Counted from the first letter of the stretch, positions 25,891 to 35,153 are shown. The stretch is DNA of 55,920 nucleotides from Morganella morganii (GCF_003996855.1 NZ_NRQY01000001.1:1872616-1928535); one strand, 5' to 3'. A program made the numbers and translations. The notes: generated by a model not told the origin, from the letters alone.

Positions 25891-25995
25891 TCCATGGTAT
25901 GGAGTATTAAAGATTATGCCGAATGGTCATAGGGTTGAAATCAGACTAGCCGAACTTTGGCGGAAGCCATACGGCATAATCCTGATTACGGCATT

Positions 25996-26029
25996 ATGGG
26001 TCTTATGCCGATATCGGCATAAGACCCAT
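25996..26029. repeat. 34-bp perfect palindrome at a breakpoint
   Basis: ATGGGTCTTATGCCGAT is followed immediately by its exact complement. A second inverted pair, GATTATGCCG (25912-25921) and CGGCATAATC (25972-25981), shares the same core. The ArdC-like homology starts at its right end. Confidence 0.75.
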
Positions 26030-26311
26030 TCCACCGGTCATATCTCTCGGCTGGCGCGAGAAGGTATCACGTCTTCTTCACGTCGGTTTGGCGACCCGGT
26101 GTATGCGTTCGAAGAGCTTGTGGCGGAAATCGGTTCGGCATTTTTGTGCGCCGAGCTGGGTATCCAGGGTGATGTTCAGCATGAGAGCTATATTGCCTCA
26201 TGGCTGAAGGCAGTGAAAGAAGACAAGAAGGTCATCTTCCAGGCAAGTCGTTTTGCCCGAGAAGCCTTTGAGTACCTTGTTTTACGTGAACAGGCACTGG
26301 CCGCCGCCTGA
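26027..26311 (+). pseudogene. ArdC-like / zincin-type antirestriction protein, C-terminal fragment
   Basis: About 94 codons match the end of the plasmid/ICE zincin-like family next to ArdC: HSTGHISRLAREG, RFGDPVYAFEELVAEIGSAFLCAELGI and SYIASWLKAVKEDKKVIFQA. The single-stranded DNA-binding N-terminal domain and the upstream metal-site region are absent. The frame open from 25916 runs through unrelated palindromic DNA. Confidence 0.7.
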
Positions 26312-26333
26312 GCCGCTATTGGAGGAGAACACG

Positions 26334-26651
26334 ATGGACAGTGCAATTCGAGAATACCAGGCGATAGCCGGCTACTTGCTGGAAAAACACTTCGGGCTGA
26401 CGTTGAACGATACCAATCAGCATGACGATGCTGTCGTGCAGGAACTGGTGGAAATTAACGTGCCGGTGTTTGAAGCGATTAATCAACTGGTGGAGAAATA
26501 TCATCTGGACCGGATAGACCAGAATCACTGGTCTCCCCGGAGTCCCTTGTTGACAGCGAGCAACTTTATGGTTGCCGTATTGGAGACTGTGCCGGAGAAA
26601 GTCCAGCTTGTCCGTCTCGATGAAACGGATGACAGACCGATGCCGCACTAA
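26334..26651 (+). CDS. Conserved mobile-element hypothetical protein
   Basis: A 105-residue acidic protein starting MDSAIREYQAIAGYLLEKHFG with a strong SD (GGAGGAGAACACG-ATG). It contains TASNFMVAVLETVPEKVQL and has no signal or membrane segment. Small proteins of this type commonly follow the ArdC-like gene on plasmids and islands, which fits here since the two were probably one operon. No function known to me. A good terminator follows. Confidence 0.6.
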   Translation: MDSAIREYQAIAGYLLEKHFGLTLNDTNQHDDAVVQELVEINVPVFEAINQLVEKYHLDRIDQNHWSPRSPLLTASNFMVAVLETVPEKVQLVRLDETDDRPMPH

Positions 26652-26736
26652 TTTTTTACCCAGGGTTATCCGGTAACCCATCATTATCACTCCCCCAGGG
26701 AAGTATTTCCCTGGGGCCATAGAGTGGAACTCCAGG

Positions 26737-26761
26737 AATGCTCCTTCGGGGGCATTTTTTT
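26737..26761 (+). terminator. Intrinsic terminator
   Basis: AATGCTCC-TTCG-GGGGCATT followed by seven T residues. A second hairpin without T-tract, CCCCAGGGAA/TTCCCTGGGG, lies just upstream at 26693-26716. Confidence 0.75.
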
Positions 26762-26863
26762 ATTTTGGAGAGTATGAAAAACCGTGGGGCAGTCATCGGA
26801 TGGGGTGTCTGCTGGGGTTAGAATGATCAGCATCATTTCAATAACAATCCCCGTTATCCAACA

Positions 26864-26950
26864 ATGAAGATCTATGTCATCAAAATCGCTGTTCGTGGAG
26901 TCAGTCCTATGGTCTGGCGTCGGCTGAGGATTGCTGCTGATACGTCACTA
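26864..26950 (+). pseudogene. pRiA4b ORF-3-like protein, N-terminal fragment
   Basis: Twenty-nine codons starting MKIYVIKIAVRG, then [15 protein letters not shown], match the opening of the pRiA4b ORF-3 (IS1096-type passenger) family. After S-L the reading switches to proX sequence. Confidence 0.65.
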
Positions 26951-27198
26951 ACTACGGATTCACCGTCAACAGCGAACATATTGTTGCCAATAAACAATGG
27001 GCGGCAGAAAACCCCGCTGCTGCAAAACTGTTTGCTATCATGAAACTACCGTTGGCAGATGTTAACGCACAAAACCTTCGTATGCACCAGGGAGAGTCCT
27101 CATCAGAAGACATTCAGTGTCATGTAGATAGCTGGATCCGTGCGCACCAGGCTATATTTGATAGCTGGATCAGTACAGCAGCAGCTGCACACAATTAA
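26950..27198 (+). pseudogene. proX: ProX (glycine betaine binding protein), C-terminal fragment
   Basis: The frame [39 protein letters not shown], then [15 protein letters not shown] matches the last 82 residues of enterobacterial ProX, the periplasmic binding protein of the ProU osmoprotectant transporter. Codons are intact to the TAA but there is no start or signal peptide. In several enterobacteria an MFS gene follows proX, as here. Confidence 0.8.
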
Positions 27199-27315
27199 CC
27201 GTATAAACTAAACGCTTGATCAATGGAAACTACCAGGATAATTGCCCCACGGTTTTTCATGCTCTCCTACAGTTACGCACTACTCATCGGTATCGAATTA
27301 TAAATCGGAGAAACC

Positions 27316-28524
27316 ATGGCTAATCCCTACCGCGAACTTCTCACAACCCCCGGTGTCATGGGGTTAGTGATCGCGAGTTCCATTGCTCGTCTGCCACAGG
27401 CAATGTTCGGCATCGGCATCATTACTATGTTAGTACAGCAGACGGGTCTTTATTGGTTGGCTGGTTCGGTCGCCGGAACCTTTACCTTGGTGAATGCGAT
27501 TGTCGGTCCGCAAATATCGAAACTCGTTGATCAGCGGGGCCAGAGTCGGGTTTTACCCTTTGTGACAGCCTTCAGCATTGGTATGTTGCTGGCACTGATA
27601 ATTGCTGTCTATATGAGTGCTCCGGCTCTACTGCTTTTTATTCTTGCTGCATTGGCGGGCACGATGCCAAGCATGCCTGCCATGATAAGAGCACGCTGGA
27701 CACAACTTTTCCGTGGCAAGCCGCAATTACACACCGCCTTCTCACTGGATACAGTTCTAACTGAACTCGCTTTTATAATCGGTCCACCACTCGCCATTGG
27801 CCTGAGTACCAGTTTTTTCGCCGAAGCCGGACCTCTTGTTGCCGTGTTGCTATTGATCACCGGCGTGACAGCGTTTCTTCTACAGCGAGAGACAGAACCG
27901 AAGGTCGTCGTAGGCGTCAGGAGGAACACAAGCTCGACCTTACTTATCCCCGGCGTTCGTACCATTGTTCTGGCACTACTGGCGATGGGAGTGATTGGCG
28001 GCTCAATCGATGTGGCTGTGGTTGCTTTCGCCAACGCACAAGGTTGGCCAGCATCTGCCAGTTTCATCCTGGCAGCCTATGCGCTAGGCTCAATGATTTC
28101 GGGCCTGACGTTCGGCGCATTAAGGGTTTCCTTATCCATTGAAAAGCAGTTCTTCGTTGGGGTACTGGTAACTTCAGTCACAGCTGTATTGCCTATTTTC
28201 TCACCGGACGTCTACATCCTTTCCGTGATGCTCTTTGTGGCAGGTATGTCATTTGCACCAACGATGGTCGTTGTTATTAATCTTGGTACGATCATTGTTC
28301 CGCCGTCCAGGCTCACCGAAGGACTCACTTGGATGACGACGGGTATCAGCATCGGTGTAGCGCTCGGGAGTGTCCTCGCGGGCATGGTCATCGACGTCTA
28401 TGGTGCACGGTCAGGGTTCAGTGTAGCCATTGTTTCGGGCTTGGTCATGGTGGTTATCGTGCTTTTGGGACTACGTACACTTCGTGCCATGTCAGCGGTT
28501 GACGCCGAATCTACTTTCCCGTAA
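27316..28524 (+). CDS. MFS transporter
   Basis: A 402-residue integral membrane protein with about twelve hydrophobic segments, beginning MANPYRELLTTPGVMGLVIAS; SD GGAGAAACC precedes the ATG. The conserved loop between helices 2 and 3 reads KLVDQRGQSRVLPF. It follows the proX fragment, as MFS genes do in some enterobacterial chromosomes, so it may be a captured chromosomal neighbour. Substrate unknown; drug or small-metabolite efflux is the family tendency. Confidence 0.8.
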   Translation: MANPYRELLTTPGVMGLVIASSIARLPQAMFGIGIITMLVQQTGLYWLAGSVAGTFTLVNAIVGPQISKLVDQRGQSRVLPFVTAFSIGMLLALIIAVYMSAPALLLFILAALAGTMPSMPAMIRARWTQLFRGKPQLHTAFSLDTVLTELAFIIGPPLAIGLSTSFFAEAGPLVAVLLLITGVTAFLLQRETEPKVVVGVRRNTSSTLLIPGVRTIVLALLAMGVIGGSIDVAVVAFANAQGWPASASFILAAYALGSMISGLTFGALRVSLSIEKQFFVGVLVTSVTAVLPIFSPDVYILSVMLFVAGMSFAPTMVVVINLGTIIVPPSRLTEGLTWMTTGISIGVALGSVLAGMVIDVYGARSGFSVAIVSGLVMVVIVLLGLRTLRAMSAVDAESTFP

Positions 28525-28854
28525 TCGTCCCGATCAGGTCGCCCTCGTTGGTTGAGGGCAGCACTTTTCGAGCTAGGATGTTTCCTGAAATCGCGGTACC
28601 CGAGAAATCGTCGTACGCCCGAATTATGTGATGGTGTGTCACATTGACGATGAAAACAGCACATTGGTGGTCGTGCAATATCTAAATGCTTACAATCACG
28701 TTCCGAAGAAACCGGCGTTTGACGGTTTTTTATGGAAGGAATCGCGCGGGATTGGGTCCCACCACCAGCTAAACCTCAGGAGAAACCGTGGTAGATCACT
28801 TTTTTTCAATGATTTAACTGCTAGCATTATCAATTGGCTAACATGCTTTTATAC
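28525..28854. other. Gap with a probable terminator, no gene seen
   Basis: AAACCG (28709-28714) and CGGTTT (28723-28728) form a short hairpin followed by T residues on the plus strand. A short frame at 28628-28867 lacks an SD and resembles no family. Confidence 0.4.
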
Positions 28855-29948
28855 TTGTGATCAATGAAGGTGCTTGATTTCCCAGCTGATGAGGATCATG
28901 CTCAGAGCGATGAAAATAGAACTGAGTGCTAAACGGATCGCCCTGAAAATACTGCACAAGGGCAGCAGGGATCCGCGTGTACGTGACCAAATTCGATGCG
29001 TTCTCCTTGTCGCTGATGACTGGGCCACAACCACAATTGCCAAATCACTGTTGATTGATGAAACAACGGTTCGCCGTCATCTGAATGATTGGCTTAACGA
29101 AGAAAAATTTAAGCCCGAAAATGGCGGCTCTGACAGTCATCTCAGCGAGGAACAGACAGCAGAACTTATCTCCTATCTGACAGATAATCTTCTTCCTACT
29201 ACGCAGGCTATCATTGAGAGGGTTGATGAGTGGTGGGGTATCCGTTACACCGTAGCCGGCATGAACAAGTGGCTGCGCCGTAACCACTTTAGCTACAAAA
29301 AGCCGACCAGTGTACCCCATAAATACAGCACCGAAGCGCAGAAGGCATTCGTGGGAAGCCTACAACCCGCTGAAAAGCTAAGCCGGAGATGCGCTCATCC
29401 TGTTCATAGATGGTGTTTACCCGACGCAGGGAACAAAACTGGCTTTCGGATGGATACCAGAAGGTCAAAAAACCGTCGTGAAAACAACGGGTAGCCGGAT
29501 CAGAATGAACATCATAGGTGCATTGAATCTGAATGATATAAGCAGCACAGTGATCCGCGAATACGACAGTATTAACAGCCTGAATATCGCCCAGTTCCTT
29601 ATCGCGATCCGCGAAATCTACCCAATCACTCAGAAGGTCCACATTATCCTCGATGGAGCAGGCTACCACAGGGCTGAGCTGGTAAATGACTGGGCGTATG
29701 TGATGAATATCGAGTTTCACTACCTGCCCCCCTACAACCCGAACTTGAACCTAATCGAACGGCTGTGGAAGGTAATTAATCAGGAGGTGAGAAATAACCG
29801 TTACTTTGCATCAGCAAAGGAGTTCCGCAAAAAAATACTGGCCTTTTTCAGAGAAAAATTACCGGCACTTGCCGGTGCATTTTCACGCCGTATTAATGCC
29901 AGCTTCCAGACGTTGGAAAACTCATCTTCAAGTTAACTGCGTATGTAC
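28855..29948 (+). mobile_element. IS630-family element, copy 2, frameshifted
   Basis: The transposase starts near 28904 (MLRAMKIELSAKRIALKILH) and ends at 29936, but is broken near 29365-29490. The first frame covers the helix-turn-helix half to about SVPHKYSTEAQKAFVG; the second resumes at TTGSRIRMNIIGALNLNDIS. D and E motifs remain in the second part (IILDGAGYHRA, YNPNLNLIERLWKV). It is a relative, not an identical copy, of the element at 21722-22815, in opposite orientation. Confidence 0.8.
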
Positions 29949-30026
29949 GGAAAAGCTGTAGATTTCAGTTAAGCATCATCGAAAAGCCAGATAACAGGCT
30001 AAAAATCTAGCGGAGTATGTTTTCTT

Positions 30027-30935
30027 ATGCGGTTTGATATTATCGATTTACGTTTGTTTCTGAATGTTCATAAAGCAGGGAGCCTTACTGGCGGTGCTGC
30101 GTTGTCAAATATTACCTTACAGTCGGCCAGCGGACGTATTCGTGGCATGGAAAGTGAGCTCGGCGTCCCACTGTTTAGCCGCTCAAGAAGAGGAGTGGTG
30201 CTTTCAGATGCGGGATACGCGCTGGTTAGCCACGCCAATATTGTGTTGCAACAAGTGGAGCACATGCGCAGTGAATTGCATCAGTATGGCAAAGGGCTGC
30301 GTGGGCACATCAATCTGCTGTGCAATTCATCGGCACAGAGCGAATTTCTGCCTGGGCTGATTGGCCCTTATTTGCTCAGCAAGCCAAATATTTCCGTCTC
30401 CGTTAAAGAGATGCTCAGTTATGACATTGTCGCGGCCATTAAAAATCAAACGGCCAATTTGGGCATCGTGGCCGATTCAGTACAACTAAACGGATTAGTC
30501 TCGTTACCATTTCGTGATGATGAACTAGTGGTATTTGCACCTTGCGATAACCGTTGGCGAGATATCGAAAGCACGAGTTTTGCAGAAATTATCACGACTG
30601 AATTTATCGGATTATCCGAAGGTAGCGCACTTCAGGAGCATCTCGAAGAACATGCCAAAAACCTGGGGCATCGCCTTAACTACCGAGTTCGCATGGTGAC
30701 GTTTGATGCCGTTATACAAGTGGTCAATAGTGGTGTCGGTATCGCGATTATCCCAAGGCATGCCGCCATGCGTTATGAAGCGAACCATCGCAGTAAAATT
30801 ATCCGGTTGTCTGAAAGTTGGGCTGACCGTAAGCTGATCATCTGCGCACGGGACTTTTCCGATCTACCTGGCTATGTAAAAGAGTTTGTTGATTTCCTTG
30901 TGCAATATCCGGCTGATTATTTAAGCGCCATATAG
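30027..30935 (+). CDS. LysR-family transcriptional regulator
   Basis: A 302-residue regulator. The winged helix-turn-helix is MRFDIIDLRLFLNVHKAGSL, then SGRIRGMESELGVPLFSRSRRGVVLS; the effector domain follows (GIVADSVQLNGLVSLPFRDDELVVF). It overlaps the convergent TauE/SafE gene by 19 bases at the 3' end. Its position just ahead of the sulfur-related genes and the biosynthetic operon makes it a candidate controller of them. Ligand unknown. Confidence 0.9.
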   Translation: MRFDIIDLRLFLNVHKAGSLTGGAALSNITLQSASGRIRGMESELGVPLFSRSRRGVVLSDAGYALVSHANIVLQQVEHMRSELHQYGKGLRGHINLLCNSSAQSEFLPGLIGPYLLSKPNISVSVKEMLSYDIVAAIKNQTANLGIVADSVQLNGLVSLPFRDDELVVFAPCDNRWRDIESTSFAEIITTEFIGLSEGSALQEHLEEHAKNLGHRLNYRVRMVTFDAVIQVVNSGVGIAIIPRHAAMRYEANHRSKIIRLSESWADRKLIICARDFSDLPGYVKEFVDFLVQYPADYLSAI

Positions 30936-31633
30936 GTTCCCAGCGCGATCAGTCCGATAAAAAAACAGCGTCGGAAGGTGACTTCACTGAACACCTTACG
31001 CAAGTATTGGCCAATATACATCCCTATAACCGCAGGAATTAACGCAATGGCGGACAAATAATAATCAACCTGTTCCAGTTTATTATCCAGTGACAGATGT
31101 ATTGCCAATGCAACAGTAGATGCCGTAAAGGCCAAACCGAGAGCCTGAACTAGGTCATTTTTATTTAATTGGAGTGATTGCAGGTAAGGTACTGCTGGGA
31201 TAACAAAAACACCCGTTGCTGCGGTAATTGCACCGGTAATATAACCCACTAGCGGTGAAAGCCACTTTTCGGACTTACCCGGAGACGAGAGCTTTTTAGC
31301 AACAAGCCCCCAAAAACCATATATGATAAGAACAATACCCAGCGCTGCTTCTGTCCATGACGATGTAGATGTTAATCCAGGTAAGATACTAAATAACGTG
31401 CCAATAAAGATGCCCGCAATAAATCCCCATAGCCTTTTTATCAGGATAAGAAATGCTGGGCCGATGAATAATTGCCATATGTTTGTCACCAATGAAGGAA
31501 TGATTAACAAACCAGCCGCGCTGACAGGTGGCATGACGACTGTTAATAATCCCATTGATATCGTCGGCAATCCCAGCCCTATAACGCCTTTTACAATCCC
31601 AGCCAGTAGGAATACGGATATAATCGCAATCAC
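30917..31633 (-). CDS. TauE/SafE (TSUP) family anion exporter
   Basis: A 238-residue inner-membrane protein with about seven or eight hydrophobic helices. The N-terminal repeat VFLLAGIVKGVIGLGLPTISMG and second repeat LVGYITGAITAATGVFVIPAVPYLQSL are typical of TSUP proteins, which move sulfite, sulfonates or other sulfur-containing anions. GTG start with GAGGG upstream. It diverges from the SfnB-like gene and converges on the LysR gene, which hints at a shared sulfur theme. Confidence 0.85.
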   Translation of the reverse strand: MIAIISVFLLAGIVKGVIGLGLPTISMGLLTVVMPPVSAAGLLIIPSLVTNIWQLFIGPAFLILIKRLWGFIAGIFIGTLFSILPGLTSTSSWTEAALGIVLIIYGFWGLVAKKLSSPGKSEKWLSPLVGYITGAITAATGVFVIPAVPYLQSLQLNKNDLVQALGLAFTASTVALAIHLSLDNKLEQVDYYLSAIALIPAVIGMYIGQYLRKVFSEVTFRRCFFIGLIALGTYMALK

Positions 31634-31753
31634 TTTAACCCTCTACTTATATGGCATCATTATTTACATCTCTGACAACAAGGATATTAAGTAGGGCGGC
31701 AAAGCCTGTACATGAGTATTTAACTGAGGGTGTATCAAGAAAAAACTGATTTG

Positions 31754-31769
31754 ATATCTCTTGGGATAT
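31754..31769. promoter_or_regulatory. Possible LysR-type operator between the TSUP and SfnB-like genes
   Basis: ATATC-TCTTGG-GATAT is a 5-bp inverted repeat with a six-base centre in the 272-base divergent gap. Spacing is compatible with a LysR box, but the assignment rests on symmetry and position only. Confidence 0.3.
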
Positions 31770-31905
31770 ACGTGAGACTGCGTAACTCAATTTAAATAGC
31801 TCAACCAAGGGTTTTCTGATGAGATCGGCGAAAATAATTTAGTGAAAACATTTTTTAACGACTAATATACCTACTCCAAAAGCGATAACTTTGGAGTCAT
31901 GTGTT

Positions 31906-33084
31906 ATGAAATCAACGATCAGCCCACAGTTCTCCAAATCATTGTCTGATGCTAATGATATTGCACAATGGTTACGCAACAGCGCATCTGAAAGGGATCA
32001 AACCCGTCATCTCAGCACAGAACAGGTGGATGCCTACGCAGCTTCCGGACTTTGGGCGGTGACAGTTCCCAGAGAGCATGGTGGTTTAGACTTAGGCTAT
32101 AAGGCCCTCAGCCAAATCACGCGTCTCATTGCAGCTGCCGATCCCTCGATTGCACAAATTCCCCGTAGTCATTTTCATATAGTTGATCTCCTCAATGCCG
32201 TTGCCACCCCTTCTCAGAAAAAGTTTTTCTTTGGTGAAATCCTGGCAGGCAAGAAGTTTGCCCAGGCAGCTTCGGAAATCGGTGGTAAAAATGCAGCCGA
32301 TATTCAGACAACGCTGACTGAGGAAAGCGGGAGCTGGCGGCTGAATGGCAAAAAATTTTACGCGACGGGCTGCATACACGCAGATTGGATAGGAATTGTC
32401 GCCAAAGGTGATTTCGGCATATTCATGCATGCATTTGTCCCAAAAGATGCACCGGGAATGGAGATAAAAACCGACTGGTCGGGCTTTGGCCAAAAAGTGA
32501 CGGCGAGCGGCACCGTATTGCTGGATAACGTCGTGGTTAACGAGGAACATATTATTCCATTTACCGAAGCGTTTCTTGGCAACTATCCGATAGGTGCAGC
32601 CTCTCAGCTGATCCATGCATCCATTGATGTCGGAATAGCGCGGGAATCCATCGACGAGGCGATAAAATATATCAAGCAAACAGCCCGCCCGTGGATTGAC
32701 AGCGGTGCCGTGCAGGCGAGTGATGACCCCTATCTTATTTCGGGGATCGGCGATCTCGAAATCCACTATACCGCCGCTTGCGCGATGTTGGATCAGGTGG
32801 CTGGAGAGCTGGACGAAACGGACATCAACACCGATGGCGAGCTTGCCCAACTTTCCGTGCGCGTGGGGATTGCCAAGGTGCTGGCAAGTGAAATTGCCAT
32901 ATTGGCCAGTAATAAGCTTTTCGAGTTTGCAGGCGCTGGCTCGACCAGAGAGTCACTCAATTTACACCGCCACTGGCGCAATGCCCGCACGCATACGCTG
33001 CACGATCCGGTACGCTGGAAGGTCAATGCCATCGGCCAGTTCTATTTAAATGATGTCTATCCCAAACGCCATAACTACATTTAA
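31906..33084 (+). CDS. SfnB-like flavin-dependent monooxygenase (acyl-CoA dehydrogenase fold)
   Basis: A 392-residue protein. GLWAVTVPREHGGLDLGYKA, LIAAADPSIAQIPRSHFHIV, KFFFGEILAGKKFAQAASE, WRLNGKKFYATGCIHADWIG and WSGFGQKVTASGTVLLDNV match the SfnB/DszC branch, which use reduced flavin to oxygenate sulfur compounds or amines rather than dehydrogenate acyl-CoA. The catalytic Glu of true dehydrogenases is not evident. Start 31906 has GGAG nine bases upstream. It is separated from the operon by 369 bases, so membership in the pathway is inferred. Confidence 0.82.
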   Translation: MKSTISPQFSKSLSDANDIAQWLRNSASERDQTRHLSTEQVDAYAASGLWAVTVPREHGGLDLGYKALSQITRLIAAADPSIAQIPRSHFHIVDLLNAVATPSQKKFFFGEILAGKKFAQAASEIGGKNAADIQTTLTEESGSWRLNGKKFYATGCIHADWIGIVAKGDFGIFMHAFVPKDAPGMEIKTDWSGFGQKVTASGTVLLDNVVVNEEHIIPFTEAFLGNYPIGAASQLIHASIDVGIARESIDEAIKYIKQTARPWIDSGAVQASDDPYLISGIGDLEIHYTAACAMLDQVAGELDETDINTDGELAQLSVRVGIAKVLASEIAILASNKLFEFAGAGSTRESLNLHRHWRNARTHTLHDPVRWKVNAIGQFYLNDVYPKRHNYI

Positions 33085-33453
33085 CAATTCTGAAGCATTC
33101 GGCATGGCGATAGATAACGATGCGTAAAAAACCCTCAGCCATGCCGGTGCTCAGAAATGATACAGCGATGAATAAATGAGCTAGGATATTCATAACGTTG
33201 GCTCCTCCACCGCTCCATTGCGAAACCCATTTTCATGCATTCCTTGCATCCGCGCCATCTCGCCTCAAACAAAATCACAATAACTCATTGATATTAAATA
33301 ATTTATTTTATTGGTTAGTTTTTTTGGGTGACAGCATCAGTTAAATACTGATGTACATAACTTAAGGAAAAACGTTAGGATGTTCAATGTAAATTAAATG
33401 TTAAATTCATTAGTTAACCTGTTCCGTATTTAGCTTCGAGGGAGATAATCGGG
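33085..33453. promoter_or_regulatory. AT-rich gap ahead of the biosynthetic operon
   Basis: A 369-base gap without a gene. The second half is AT-rich (near TTGATATTAAATAATTTATT at 33290) and is the only place for the main promoter of the operon that begins at 33454. No clear operator or terminator. Confidence 0.4.
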
Positions 33454-34263
33454 ATGCCTGCAACAGGAGTTGCTTCAAGAATGAACCACGGGTTTGGACA
33501 GAATCATTGGTTTACAACGGCCAGAGAAGCACGGCCAGATGATTCGGTGCTCTATTGCCTGGCTCATGCAGGAGGTAACGCAGAGGATTACCTGCGCTGG
33601 CAGTCTGGATTATCGAACGATCTGCTTATGAAGGCGGTTATATTGCCTGGAACCGGTCGCCGCTACGCTGAGGATTATCCGGCGGATATCAATACGCTGA
33701 CAGATACTATTGCTGCTGCGATTGCGCAGGAAGCTGATAAGACGTTTTATCTCTTCGGTCACAGCATGGGGGCAATACTCGCTTGGGAGGTCGCAAAAAA
33801 ACTGCGCACCTCAGCCAATGGGTTGCTTATTTCCGCCAGCCTCAGCCCAACGGAAATCCCCTCACCCCGCATCGTCAAAATGGCTGAAATGGACAACCAT
33901 ACGTTTATTCAGGAAGTTGCCTATTTCAACGGCATTGATGCGAATCTCGCGCATAATCCATTGATTAATGACATTGTCTCTGAAAAATTAAAGCGCGATT
34001 TCAAGCTGATCAGTGGATACCGCCATCAATACTCTGCGCCGATCGGTACCCCAATCATGGCTATCGTTGGTGAAAATGATGCCCATGTCCCGCTCGAGAG
34101 CCTATTGAAATGGCAAGCGCACACTCAGTATTTCTTTGGCGCAAAGCAGGTATCCGGCAATCATTTTTATTTTAACGATTATCCAGAAATCATTATTAAT
34201 GCCATCGATGAGATTATTCGCCAAAGTCGAAAAAAAATCGATGATAATTCCATCTTTATATAG
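33454..34263 (+). CDS. Type II thioesterase / alpha-beta hydrolase
   Basis: A 269-residue protein of the GrsT-like family. SVLYCLAHAGGNAEDYLRWQ, KAVILPGTGRRYAED, the nucleophile elbow FGHSMGAILAWEVAK (Ser about 104), the acid in VGENDAHVP (Asp about 209) and the histidine in SGNHFYFND (about 236). Such enzymes release acyl or aminoacyl groups from carrier proteins, yet no carrier protein is encoded in the operon, so a CoA- or host ACP-bound substrate is possible. SD GAGGGAG. Confidence 0.87.
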   Translation: MPATGVASRMNHGFGQNHWFTTAREARPDDSVLYCLAHAGGNAEDYLRWQSGLSNDLLMKAVILPGTGRRYAEDYPADINTLTDTIAAAIAQEADKTFYLFGHSMGAILAWEVAKKLRTSANGLLISASLSPTEIPSPRIVKMAEMDNHTFIQEVAYFNGIDANLAHNPLINDIVSEKLKRDFKLISGYRHQYSAPIGTPIMAIVGENDAHVPLESLLKWQAHTQYFFGAKQVSGNHFYFNDYPEIIINAIDEIIRQSRKKIDDNSIFI

Positions 34264-34286
34264 ATATACGTTTGCTGAGGTTATTT

Positions 34287-35153
34287 ATGTTTACGGCGAA
34301 TGCGTCACCCGATAATTCTGGCCAATATCAAAAGGCGGAACGATTCAAAAAATTGCATACCGCGGGTTCGTCCTTCGTGATGCCGAACCCTTGGGATCGT
34401 GGAACCGCGATTTTGATGCAGAACGCCGGGTTTAAGGCAATCGGGACAACCAGTGCCGGGCTGGCATTTTCGCTCGGCAAACTGGATCGGGCACAGTCCG
34501 TAACGCTTGAAGAAACGCTGGAAAATGCTCGTGATCTGGTTGAAGCGACGCAGCTTCCCGTATCCATCGATCTGGAGGATGGCTTCGGCGAAAGCGCTGA
34601 CGCCATCATGCAGACTATCCGTGCCGCCGCGAATAGCGGTGCCGTCGGCGGATCAATTGAAGATTACAGTAGCGATTTGGCGCATCCGATCCGGGATTTC
34701 GCGATATCGGTGGCCCGCGTAGAAGCGGCGGTGGAAGCGGCAAAGCGCTTACCTTTTCCCTTCACCGTGACCGCGCGGGCGGAGAACTTCCTCTATGGCG
34801 TCCACGATCTTAAGGACACGATCGCGCGCCTCAAGGCATACCGTGACGCCGGTGCCGATGTGCTTTACGCCCCGGCCTTACCGGACGCCGAATCGATCAG
34901 GGCGGTGTGCCTGGCCATAGACGCCCCGGTGAACGTACTGCTGGGTGCGGGTAATCGTCTGTCCGTGACGGAGTTGTTCGCCTTAGGGGTGACCCGCGTC
35001 AGCCTGGGTTCTGCTTTGTCGCGCGCCGCTCTGGGCGGATTCGTCACGGCACTTCAGGAATTACAGCAGCATGGCACCTGCCAGTTCCTCGATCGCGCCG
35101 TCGGCTATTTTGACGTAGCCAAGCTTCTTGAGAGCGGAGATCTCCCGTGCTGA
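34287..35153 (+). CDS. PEP mutase / isocitrate lyase superfamily enzyme
   Basis: A 288-residue TIM-barrel protein. FVMPNPWDRGTAILMQNAGF, GTTSAGLAFSLG, SIDLEDGFGES (metal-binding D-x-E-D near residue 95), VGGSIEDYSSD and TVTARAENFLYG are typical of PF13714. The PEP-mutase signature EDKxxxxxNS is not present (EDYSSD instead), so it is unlikely to make a C-P bond. Family members cleave or form C-C bonds next to a carboxylate, or hydrolyse oxaloacetate-like acids. It may feed a C2-C4 acid building block. SD GAGG; the next gene overlaps its stop. Confidence 0.85.
   Translation: MFTANASPDNSGQYQKAERFKKLHTAGSSFVMPNPWDRGTAILMQNAGFKAIGTTSAGLAFSLGKLDRAQSVTLEETLENARDLVEATQLPVSIDLEDGFGESADAIMQTIRAAANSGAVGGSIEDYSSDLAHPIRDFAISVARVEAAVEAAKRLPFPFTVTARAENFLYGVHDLKDTIARLKAYRDAGADVLYAPALPDAESIRAVCLAIDAPVNVLLGAGNRLSVTELFALGVTRVSLGSALSRAALGGFVTALQELQQHGTCQFLDRAVGYFDVAKLLESGDLPC

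Larger units (their letters stand above)
26767..27267. mobile_element. Unit of about 500 bp bounded by 25-bp inverted repeats
   Basis: GGAGAGTATGAAAAACCGTG (first bases of 26767-26791) reappears inverted at 27243-27267 with one mismatch in 25. Between the repeats lie two unrelated gene fragments joined head to tail. The ends look like terminal repeats of a transposon or MITE, but no transposase is present. Confidence 0.6.

Noticed and set aside
34287..35153. Phosphonate biosynthesis through PEP mutase
   Set aside because: The EDKxxxxxNS signature is absent (EDYSSD instead), and no phosphonopyruvate decarboxylase or similar partner is present.
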